Source: Petrosia ficiformis
Taxonomy: Eukaryota; Porifera; Demospongiae; Haplosclerida; Petrosiidae
Assembly: GCA_947044365.1 (NCBI GenBank)
Contig: OX345637.1
Coordinates: 6,783,201 to 6,847,200, forward strand
DNA: 64,000 nucleotides
Direction: 5' to 3'
Shown: in pieces, positions 25,804-36,727 of the stretch
Layout: each line of letters begins with the position of its first letter
How positions within the stretch are numbered: position 1 is the first letter of the stretch
The notes under the pieces: generated by a model
The model's database searches: none
Told to the model about the DNA's origin: nothing
Seen by the model: the letters and a program-made list of their open reading frames with translations, nothing else
Made by a program: the position numbers and the translations under genes

Positions 25804-26355
25804 GCATGCAGTTTTGTTTCCAGACAGTTCCTTGTGTGCCGTCGGCCCCGCGAGACTATTGCACAGCATACTACGCGAGGTAACGAGGAAGTGTTCTCTC
25901 CCTAATCAGTGGTTAATATAGAAATGGAAGAAGTTCAGCATAATTTGATGCAGACTGAAGAGTTGCAATCACTTAATAGTTTACCTCAGTAATATCCATA
26001 CAAAATGTCATACTCATTTAATACACTATCAAACATGACGACCCATTATGAAAGTGCTCTTTCCTGTAACTAAGCCTTATGTGTGGGATCCATAATATGC
26101 TTAGAAAAGAATCAAGTGTATGTTATATAACTATGTAAAGAGTTATTAAGGTATGCACTATGCAGTGATGGATAATACCACAAAAATTCATTTTGATATA
26201 ATTATTGAGAATATTAATTGAATGCGAATGAACACCACATGATATATAATTTGTTGCAAACATTTTAGCAGTCGAAATGTCAAAACAATACAATGACGAC
26301 ATGTTTAGCGAGCAATGATGTCGTTTCCGTAATCAGTTCTCACCACTATGTTCAG

Positions 26356-26971
26356 TTAAGGTGGTACTAGGGAGTGGGCGGATGCGACTCCAATCAGTTT
26401 CAAAATAGAATATTATATAATATGACTCTAACCTGGTGTAATAGCAACCTTCAAATCTTCTGATCAGCTTTATATTGTCCTGTAATTGAAGAAATATTGT
26501 TAAAATTGCCATTTTTCCAATTAACATAAGTACAAAACCACAAAAGCCACGCCCACCATACATGGCGTGCACCAAGTACAATGTGAAAAGTTACGAAGCC
26601 GTTTTCTGCAAATTCATTTTACTTTTAAAGTTACAAGAGGCTGAAGAAAGCTGAATTCTGTAGCTTTTCACTGAAACCATAAAATTTACCTTTCTAGACA
26701 CTACCAAACTCCGATCTTTCTCAGAGAGCAACTACAGTTACCCTGCCATTGTTTGACACCCACCGCCCCCTCCACCACCCGTGGGCCGTGTTTAGCTTTG
26801 TTTCTGAAAATAAACTATCAGTGAAAACATTTAGGCCCAATAATTATACCCCCGGGTGGGTGTGGCTTCCAAAAAATACAGAATGGAACCAGATTGTATG
26901 CCGCAAGAAGCTTGCAAGACTAGAAACTGATTGGAGTAGCATCCGCCCACGGAAAAGACTACAACCTTTAA
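26356..26971 (-). mobile_element. TTAA-bounded MITE, full copy (right arm of an inverted pair)
   Basis: It has the same ends as the copy at 21877, in reverse orientation, with only scattered mismatches. A few changes near 26560-26600 (tacaatgtgaaaagttacg) are shared with the fragment at 58766. Confidence 0.78.
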
Positions 26972-27133
26972 GGTTGTAATTTTACAATTTCCTGTCAGAG
27001 AGGAAATACCACACCTACTTATTAGATTACTAAATTTTGGTGTTACCACACCCCAAATTACTGTAGATTATGAGAGTATACCAATGTGGTGGCGGCATGT
27101 CGGCATTCTATTGTCCAAAACGCCCACGCTTAG
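26972..27133 (-). repeat. 160-bp outer flank of right inverted arm
   Basis: This is the reverse complement of 21713-21876, ending at CACGCTTAGTT. Beyond it the flanks differ. Confidence 0.75.
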
Positions 27134-27159
27134 TTGGATGTGGTCTAGCGGTGCTTTGA

Positions 27160-27425
27160 TTCAAGTGTCCGCTGCCCTTTGATGTTACTTTGAAGTTAGC
27201 TTAGGGTACTTAAAAAAAAAAGTGAAAGGAGAGTAGATGTTGATGTATGTGTGATGTATAGACTTGGTTTCTAGCTGGTTCTAGCGAGAGAGAAAGGGAT
27301 GTTGGGAGAATAAGTGACAAATAGCGTTCGCTTGTAGACTTGAGTGGATGCTGTGCTTGCAGTAATTGGTAAGCAAGGTTGAGGTGAGTGTTAGATTGCT
27401 CCAGTAGTTGGAGAAAGTTGCAAAT
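27160..27425 (-). repeat. Dispersed repeat family G, copy 1
   Basis: This is the reverse complement of 49272-49500 along most of its length (shared: agcgttcgcttg, ggtttctagctggttctag, gctccagtag). Confidence 0.7.
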
Positions 27426-27606
27426 TGCCTGTATTCAGTTGCAATGAAGGTTTTGATTTTAATGAGATGCTGAGCCACATCTCGCAATCAGTATATTACA
27501 TCCATGGTATATAGGTGTGGTCGGAATTATTAATCCCTAATGTTGTTGGCAAAACGAGGACCCCCTCGTGTAAATAAGGGATCCCCTAGCCGTGCGTGTA
27601 TGCAAG

Positions 27607-30600
27607 ATGGCTCATGGCGGCGTAGTGGACGACTCTGCTAATGGTGATGGTCAACTAGAGGACTTTGATGGTGACAACTGTGATGGTCGATTTGCTTATG
27701 CAACCATTCATAGTTACCTGGATTGCAGAGTTTATCCCAAACATTTTTCGAAATCAGACAAATTGGCACTTCGTAAAAGAGCCAAGTACTTTTGTACTAA
27801 GGGTGCTGACCTATACTATGTTGGTGGTTCTTCAAGTAAGTTTACAGTGTTGGTATATGCAGTGTAACATAACACTGAATAGTAATACTTGTAATTTCGT
27901 ACTTCAAATGTGCATAAAATTAATATAATATATTGTGAAATTGTAAAAAATTTAAGTTGCATCATAAACAACCAAATCACAGAATAAAAACAGTTATATA
28001 TGTATCTGAATAAAAAAAATACTGCTTTGTTTGCCTAACACTATAGAGAGAGATGATAAAAATGCAAAGACAGAGAGGTTGGTTATTGAAGACTTGAGCC
28101 AACGACAACATATTGTTGCCAGAGTGCATGATAGTGGCCACTTAGGAATCAACAGGTCACTTGACATGGTAGCTTCAAAGTATTACTGGCCAGGATTATC
28201 TAAAGATGTCAAACTTTATGTACGTTGTTTGTGTGACTCTATTATATTATACTGTAGGCAGGGAGTTGTTATGTGAAGAGGATAGGTTTTTAATAGGGCT
28301 GGGATGATTAATCAATTAATCAATTAATCGATCGATATTGAAAATTCTTCTGATTATCGATTATAAGTCTGTGATATCGATTATTTTAATTATTCCAGAA
28401 GACATACTTTTCAAGCATGTGACGGCAAATAATGTACAAGATGGAAGTGATAGGAACCTTTTTTGATCATTAAATGGGAGGAGTTTCCTGTATTAATTGA
28501 CTTAGTTGGCCTAATTACTTCTGCTGATTTTAATCGATTATCAGCCTAAAATTCATTTTCTTGTCTAAATATTATTGTAGATTGAATCCTGTGAGCAATG
28601 CCAGAGGAACAATTACAAGTTACACAAAACCTCAGGGATTTTTCATCCTATCCCTGTAAAACCAAAAATCTGGAGTCAAGTTGGTATGGACCTTATTGGT
28701 CCCCTGCCTGAAACTCCACGTGGGAACAAGTATATTGCTACTTTAACAGGATATTTTTCGAAGTGGGCTGAGGCTGCTCCCTTGCAAAATAAATCAGCAC
28801 TTGGTGTGGCCAAATTCATGTACTTCGTAAAGTGAATTGTGTATGACAGTTCATATACGTACATTTATATCCTGCACAGAAAGCCTAGCATGCATGGATA
28901 TAATAACTGATGTATTCTGTATAGGTCATATGTAGGATGGGTTGTCCTGAGACACTTATCACAGACCAAGGTCGTGAGTTTGTGAATGAACTATCATCAG
29001 CACTCTACACTTTTATCAACACAGAACATCGTATTACAAGTGCTTACCACCCTCAGGTTATTTACCATGATTATCATGATCAAATGAGATTCTAGCTAAA
29101 TTATAATAATAATTATTTAATTTACCTAACTTTATAGACTAATGGTCTCACTGAGCGATTCAACCAGACAGTTTCAAGGTGCCTTACGAAGATTGTTAAT
29201 GAATCTCAAACTGACTGGGATGAGAAGATTGATACAGTACTGATGGCGTACAGGTCTTCGCAACAATCGTCAACAAAATATTCCCCTTATTTTATGTTGT
29301 TTCACAGAGAATGCGTCTCCCAATTGATAACGAAGTTATGCCAATTGATCAACTGCGAGGAGATGATACAACTAGTATTGACCAAGAGATAGACCAGCTA
29401 ATGGACGTGCGAAGCAAAGTATTTAAATCAGCCAAACTAAACATTCTCTCTGCGCAGAATCACAGAAAGAGACTTATGAGGAGGAAACATGAGGTGCAAG
29501 TTCTATCAGAAGGAACAGAAATTCTTTTAGAGAATACTTATCAGAAACAGAGGAAAGGTGGCAAAATAGAACCACTGTGGTTAGGACCATTTCGTATCAA
29601 CAGATGTTTAGGGAAAGGTTTGTATGAGTTGAAAAACATGAATGGGGAAGTCATGAAAAAGAAGGCCAATATCAATCGCTTAAAATTGTACAAACGAAAA
29701 CAAAACATTTCCTCCACACTACCAGTACAATGACAACCCATATTGTAGATAGCTGTCTTCAAATGGATGTACCACCAGCAAACAACAGTCTCATAACAAA
29801 TACCACCTTAACACTTATAGACAAGTTGGAGAGGTTATTGTTTGACAGCAGTTTGATGTGTTTGTGGAGAACAGGAGCATTTGAAGAGCTTTATATGCCT
29901 GAGATGTTGATGTAAGTTTGTATGCATAATTATGCATGTGTAGTATAATTAAGTTTTCATCTATTATTAATCTATTATTAATTATTATGTTGTCAAAAAA
30001 AATTCCAATAATATTTAAATTTAAGTGTTCAAATTTTATTTTTCAGCTTACTTACCTTTATAAAGAAACAGATCACCATGCCCTCAGTAAGGATGTTGAT
30101 GTTGCCATTTGGCAAGACTATAGAGCGTACAAGTGTCTAGATTCAGTTGTGGATGCAACTGACTTTATCGTAATTAATAACCAGCAACATGACGAATTTG
30201 ATGAGTTCAAGAAAACAAAGATTATGTCATACATCAGCTACCTCAAAATGAATTAAATTCTACAGTTTTATCTCCAACATAGACCACACCTAGTAGCATC
30301 AGTTATAACAAGATATGAACAAACTTACCTTCAGCTTTCGAGTACACAAGTTAATGAGCTATGCAAATGGGTGTACAAACTGAGGGACCAATTTGTAGCC
30401 AAAGGAGCAGAAGTGTTCAAAGCTGAAGTAAAGCAGGTATATATTATAAAACAAAATAATTTATTTATTTATAGCAATTATGCAATACAGAATGATGAAC
30501 CTCAAGCCACGGCTTTAACCTCATTAGAAGATAAGGTTTGTTGACTTGGCAAAAAAAAGTATGTAAAGTTTGAAATATTTACAATTGTTTTAGGTAAACA

Positions 30601-31498
30601 ATGACAAACAAATCTCGCCATTATTATCATCATCATTTGGGATATAATTATAATTATGCTCCTATGCTCTTAAAATCATGTACTATAAACACCATGTAGG
30701 CTCTCGAAAGAACAGAGTGCAAGCTAGTTGGGAAAGAAACAGCATCGACATCAGGTATAGTTTATGTTCTGGCCAAACAATTATATCATCTATAGAAATC
30801 TATTTTTCTTGAAAGGTGCTAAACGTAAAAAAAGGGAAAGTGTAATGGGTGCAAACAGAATTATTGTGGAGAATGTCTTTTCTGTAAAGATAAACCTAAA
30901 TTTGGTGGTGAAGGTAAAAAGAAGCAGTGTTGTGTATTAAGGAAGTGCCAGGCTTTGGCTAGTTCTACATATCCACTACCATCCCTTAATCATACAATTC
31001 CATCCTCGTTCATGGTTTTAACCAAGGAAACACCACCTACATCAAGTTTGTCAGCAATTGGGCGTACTGTGAAGAAAATAAAAGCAGATGGTAATTGTTT
31101 TTTCCGTGCAGTATCTTTCTCATAGCTGGTTCTGAGAACTACCATCTTGAGATTCGCAATTTGATTATTCAATTTAAAGAGATGAACCGAGGGATATTTG
31201 AAACCTACCTACTACCATTAACAAACAAACCTACTTTTGAAGAGCATTTACAGCTCTTACATAGTCCTACTTCCTGGGCAACCCAGACAGAAGTGCTTGC
31301 AGTAGCTACGTATTTCAGAGTTCTCGTGTTTTATTATGTTTTGCAGTATGAAGAGTATGTTTGGGGATGTTTCAAGCCACTAACTCCTCTAAACATGAAA
31401 CAACCTCGAATTGTACTTGCCTTTAATTGTCGTTCCTTCTCACTTCGAACTTTTGTATTACGAAAATTCTCACTACAACTGCATTGTCTCCAGTTCTG
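27607..31498 (+). pseudogene. Ginger-like integrase transposon gene(s) with CXXC zinc finger and OTU protease domain, decayed
   Basis: Exon-like blocks with GT/AG borders: 27607-27835, 28047-28219, 28581-28829, 28925-29056, 29138-29733 and several to 31498. In order they encode an H2C2 finger (HIVARVHDSGHLG...CEQCQ), an integrase core (VGMDLIGPLP, ITDQGREF, GLTERFN), a GPY/F motif (LWLGPFRINRCLGKGLYEL), unknown coding sequence, a CXXC-type zinc finger at 30838-30955 (YCGECLFCKDKPKFGG) and an OTU domain at 31076-31340 (IKADGNCFFRAVSF, WATQTEVLAVATYF). No reverse transcriptase or RNase H is present. Lesions: a 1-bp loss at about 29311, a 1-bp shift in an A-run near 30836 and a shift near 31122, besides some frame breaks around 29911 and 30254. 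The integrase stop overlaps an ATG as ATGA at 29730. Ginger1 elements with OTU domains are known; a CXXC finger is not something I recall for them. Confidence 0.8.
28294..28550. mobile_element. hAT-like MITE fragment inside an intron of the Ginger-like gene
   Basis: It begins TAGGGCTGGGATGATTAATC, resembling hAT-type TAGGGCTGGG ends elsewhere in the window, and is rich in ATCGAT. The far terminus is not clear. It lies between the exons encoding the two halves of the H2C2 finger. Confidence 0.4.
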
Positions 31499-31904
31499 AT
31501 TCCTGTGTACCAAATGACTTCCCTCTGGTAGAAGAAAAGGTTGTCGATGTAATAATATTTGATGAATAACATACCAAACTAAGTTCCCACTCAAGTGGTA
31601 GATAATAATAATAGTCGAAGTTCATTCAAATAAAAATGCACTCGTTTAGAGGGTGTGGCTGGCTAGTCATTGGCCTGGCGCGATGGCTAGTGTAGCTATC
31701 AACCAGCAACAACACTAGCTGAAAGACATAACTAGTCTGGTGAACACACCAAGATAATTATAATTGTATGTGCTACACTTCTACTGCTGCATTTATTGTA
31801 GTAGATACATCATAAACACGCTGCATTTATTGTAGTAAGATACGTAATAAACACAAAATTAATAACAGCGCTAGCATGGTTTGAAGCGGGTGCCCATTTT
31901 ACAC

Positions 31905-32015
31905 AGTGGGGTCCCTATTCGAATAGCAAAATGCGTAATAAAATAGGGATCTGGGTCCCTATTTTACCGGAATAGCAAAATGCGTAATGAAATAGGGACC
32001 TGGGTCCCTATTTTA
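31905..32015. repeat. Two-copy tandem repeat (gggtccctatttt unit)
   Basis: The block gggtccctatt...aatagcaaaatgcgtaat(a/g)aaataggga occurs twice with a period of about 55 bp and a third partial start. It adjoins the palindromic MITE at 32016. Confidence 0.7.
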
Positions 32016-32440
32016 TAGTCTCGCGAGCCAGACTCTCTGTTCCTTGAAAGCAAAAGTTATTATTTAATCAAATTATTATTGGGTGTGGCTATAGTGGGCG
32101 GGGATACGAGACGGAAAGAGAGTCTGGTGAAATGCTTACAAGTCATCGGTAAGTTGTGCACCAAAACGTATACTATTACTATTCATGAATTCATAACTTG
32201 CGGTCACAGGTCTATAGGCTTCATTGACCACGAGTGAAATATTATTGCTTTTTTCCCTTGCAGGCTTCGTTGACCGCAAGTTATGATTCATGAATAGTAA
32301 TAGTATACGTTTTAGTGCACAACTTACCGATGACTTGTAAGCATTTCTCTTTCCGTCTCGTATCCCCGCCCACTATAGCCACACCCAATAATAATTTGCT
32401 TAATAACAACTTTGTACAGAGAGTCTGGCTCGTGAGACTA
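32016..32440. mobile_element. Large palindromic MITE, TAGTCTCG ends
   Basis: It starts TAGTCTCGCGAGCCAGACTC and ends with its near-complement; the two arms of about 200 bp match for most of their length. The first eight bases are shared with the Mutator-like element at 45026, suggesting the same family. Flanking 9-mers cctatttta and cctgtaata are only partly alike, so the target duplication is uncertain. Confidence 0.65.
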
Positions 32441-34080
32441 CCTGTAATATGGGGACGCGGGTCCCCAAATGTAAGGGATCCCCAGAATTTTATGACACAC
32501 GTAGTGCGCCGTCGCAGAACACGTGGCCATGGGATCACGTGCGCTGTTTCCAATCCTTCAGTGAGACGGCACGAGCTCAGAGACACTAGATCTACTGTTG
32601 CAAGACGTGTGAGGTAAGGATTTTTTAACACCTACTGTACAACCATATCCATGAAATATTATTATTGTATATACCCCTTTCCGTTTCCAAGTAAAACGCT
32701 TCCCAACAAAATACTTGAAATAACTGCAATTAGTTGGTTGTTCAGAATACATACATCTAATGCCACAGATACTCTGTACTAATTATATTCAATTATAATC
32801 GAAGCACTATAATTTTAAGGTGCTGTCTACTCATATTTCATGTCAAAGATTTAGTATAATGCAAACACATAATTTAATTTATACATTTCAATACTTGGTG
32901 TACATTATGTCGTAGTAACATCATGCATGTAGCTACAACATCCTCTATGACAATTCACAATCAAAATTGAAACTTAGCTATTCCTGACTGACCAATAAAA
33001 TGGTTTTAATGATTTAATTTTTGCAGTGTTATTTGGCAGTTCTGCAGGCCAACGTTGACAAAAGGGTTTGGAAACCTGCAAACATATAATTTAATTTACT
33101 CCAGTGTACATTTTTTTACACTTGGTACACATAATGTCATAGTGACATCATGCATGTAGCCACACTGTAAAAACAGTGTTGCAGTCAAAGAAGCTAGCTA
33201 TAGTAAACTTTTGTCACATTATAACATAACTCTATACTATAAGGGGACACATTATTCATACTGTAATACTTATATAGACATATGACACTGTATATAACAA
33301 ACCAACCGAATTGAGTGAAACAACAAACAATATTTTATAGTGTTGCAACTGTGCTAACAAATAAAATAACAACTTTGTTTTTGCAGTGCACAACAACTTG
33401 TATGACAAACTAGATTGAAATTTATGCTACTCTGTCCTAAGTAGTTATTTAATTTTTGCAATGTAGTGCTATCATAGATAATAGTATATGATGTTGCCAA
33501 GTGACTTGTTCATACTTTCGGTTATACCTTAAAAGAAAGAGAGATGGATGATCATTTGCAACTTTGTTGATTAATTAGCATTGAGGTGCTGATTTACACT
33601 GCAAAAAGGGTTGTTTCTTGAAGTAATGCTATATTTATTTACTGGCATTGTTAAGGATATTTTTGTTTTTATTCAAGCATGAAATTATTGTATTCTGCAC
33701 TGTAAAAAAATGAACCGGTTATTTTAACCCTTATTTGGTTACAGGACTTTCAATGCTGTATTGATAATAAATATTATGCTTTTGAGGTATAAATTATTGT
33801 AAATCTCATTCAATTATCTGTAGAGAACAAAGTTATGATTACTACATTACTATATACATTAGCTTTTTTCAGATTTTAACCCTAACGACCTATGGTTCGG
33901 TGAATTTGGTTCCGTAAATCCTATGGTTCGTCGACCATGCCAACTAACCAGCACTCTATAAATTACAAGTACTGGTGTTGGCACTCTAGACATTGCCAAT
34001 ATTATATTATCAGTATAAAATGGTCTAACATATTGATAATTATACTCCGGTGTCTTAAAAACACTAGATATCTAAAGGTA

Positions 34081-35886
34081 CACTGTAAAAAAATAATAGG
34101 TTATTTTAACCTTCAATTGGTTACAGGAGTTTCAATGCAATCAGATTTCACTCCATGCTGATTTATATATTTTCTGTTAGGTGATATTTACAAGTCATGC
34201 ACAGTTCATTTGATCGTGATCTATATATTTACTATTATAAATTAGTATATATTTATATTGAAGGTTAAAATAACCTATTAAAATAACCTATTAAAGTACA
34301 TGTATATATTTATTGAAGGTTAAAACAACCTATTAAAATAACCTATTAAAGTACATGTATATATTTATATTGAAGGTTAAAATAACCTATTAAAGTACAT
34401 GTCATAATAAGACATATAGTAACATACAATGTAGTTATATACGTAGTATAGTATTGCGCAGGTACAACCTGTGGTGTATTATTAGTATTCCAATTCCAAC
34501 ATCTGCAAAAACAACAGATGTTACTATATAGCTTATTCTAGAGTAATTAATTAACATGAAGCACCTTTGGTGCGTGGCCTCGCTGCTGTAGCTTAAGGAT
34601 AGGTTGCAATTGCAACAGTTAAATAAATGAGATGCAAGAGAGAAAGTAACAAGCTTAAATTTGAACTTGTTGTTTATATAAAGTTGAAAGTTGGTTGAGA
34701 AAGTTTTTTGTGGCTAGACTGATTTCTGATAAATATAAAAACACATGGAAGATGACTAAGAATGATTCTCCATCAGCTATACTGCTTTGCACTAGTATAA
34801 TAACTATATTACTTACAGTCAAATTACATAATATACTCTTCCAACAAATATTCATTACCTCATTCATTTTCAACTCAGTGTCAGTTACTAAAGATAATTA
34901 TCTTATAACGAATTGTACATTGTTACAACTACAATGAGCAAAAACATTGAACTTACAGTTCAAATATATGTAATTTGAAAGTCAAACAAAAGTGCAGAAA
35001 GGAAGGTAATGCTCTAAACTGACCCCCACGTTTGATCTCCCGTGATCACATAGGGTGTGGGTTATTGCAAGTAAATGGCAGAAACTGGAGAGCTTACAGA
35101 GATAGAATGTATGAGTCTGTAACTTGCTAAAACAATGTCTGTGGCAAATTTCTTTTCAATACGATTTTGATAAACTTCTTTCTCTACTCTATCAAGTCTT
35201 TAATTCGACGCTTAAAGCATCTGTGTAGTGAGTTTAGCATTTTCCATTCTAAGTAACTTTTCATACAGTTTACTTCGTTATAAAAACAACAGAGCAATAG
35301 AAGACCATGTTTTTGAACAGATCTGAAAGTTTGGGGGCCGTGGGAGGTATGCGTTTGAAGTTATAACTGTTCAAAGTAAAAAAAAATTGGGAAGGAATGA
35401 ATGAATAACTTGCTAAAACAATGTCTGTGGCAAATTTCTTTTCAATACGATTTTGAGAAACTTCTTTCTCTACTCTATCAAGTCTTTAAATCGATGCTTA
35501 CATTTAAAAAGTGGGGACAGACAGACAGAATGAATGAATGACAGAATGACAACCAAAGTGCTAAAGACTTGCCCACGTGTACAACCTGTGGTGTCATATT
35601 CTAATTTCAACATCTGCAAAACAGCAGATGTTGCTAGAGTAATATGAATATGTACATGAATTTGTACTAATATCAGCAAATAACGTGATGTACTCCACAA
35701 ATATTTGAAACGTCACCACATTATATTGCTTTTGTTATCATGGCATATATTGTCAATATAGATCAAAATAAAACTACTACTTTTAAACACTAGACAAGAA
35801 AGAAGCATTGACTTATACAGTCTCAGGAGGAATTGAAACTCATGTAACAAAATGAGGGTTAAAATAACCCATTCATTTTTACAGTG
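34081..35886. mobile_element. 1.8-kb TA-flanked element with CACTGTAAAAA ends
   Basis: The left end CACTGTAAAAAAATAATAGG and the right end (complement CACTGTAAAAATGAATGGG) are inverted, both followed by a GGTTATTTTAACC-like word. TA stands on both sides (34079-34080, 35887-35888). The paralogous copy at about 19822 reads aaaggtatgtgtg without the insert, so this is a true insertion with a 2-bp TA duplication, as made by Tc1/mariner elements. No transposase is recognisable. The interior holds three to four direct repeats near 34250-34400 and a ~110-bp direct repeat (35100-35220, 35397-35510). Confidence 0.72.
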
Positions 35887-36727
35887 TATGTGTGTATTAA
35901 TACTCATCTGTAGATATTTCAGCTCATCACTTGCTGTATTGGCAGCCATGTTTTACGGGTCATCCTTATATGGAGAGTATACTGTACTCTCTGATATTGT
36001 ATCACAGGTACTTAAACTGTGCAAACAAACAATTAGAGTTTTCAGAAAGTATTGCGGTTGGATGCTCCTTTGCGGCTTCGGCACTCAAGCTCCTAAGACA
36101 CTGATTCTGTAATTTGATTCACTGTATGTCACTATTGCATTTTTGGATCCTTTGTACACGATCAGAAGAAAATGAGAATTCAAAGGGAGCCATAACTTCT
36201 TATTGTATAGTGGATTATCCATTTCTAGACTACTATATATCTCAGTGGGAATGGTCAATTACAAGGTGCTGTAATTAATCCCGATTCCTGCAGACTACGC
36301 ATCATAATGTTTCTCTGCTATATATATACATACATTCTTTTATGCACTAACGCCTATTAACTGACCGAGTGCTCAAAAACCCCACGGAATGGCACACAAC
36401 TGCAAAGTGTAAGCATAATAATACACAGATTAATGCTGTCAGGAAGCATCACTGCATGAATACCTAGAATTTATATGCATAGCAGTTTAATGTTGTTATA
36501 TATAGACTTGCTTAAGTGAGACACTCAGCTGAATTTGCTTGACGTATAGTAGTACACATTTTGTATGAAATCCTCTTCCTCAACCTGGCCGGCTGCAGTT
36601 TGCATGGGTTCAAATTCCATTTTGTCCAGATTTTTTGACACTTGTCTCTTTCTTTAGTTTCTAATAAATCTATCCTATCTATTCAGATTATTATATTTCC
36701 CTATAGGTTTAATAATATTGGATTACA

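Noticed and set aside
21713..27133. A single 5.4-kb transposon with 780-bp terminal repeats enclosing the integrase
   Set aside because: The sequence at 22565-22918 just inside the left arm is collinear with DNA downstream of the other GT92 gene (38500-39090), so it is old host sequence. Two separate insertions of the same unit explain the arms better.
27607..29733. Ty3/Gypsy LTR retrotransposon
   Set aside because: The integrase looks Gypsy-like, but no gag, protease, reverse transcriptase or RNase H and no LTR pair is visible, and the gene has introns.
36585..36640. tRNA-like gggttcaaattcc word
   Set aside because: It has a B-box-like word only; no cloverleaf can be drawn around it.
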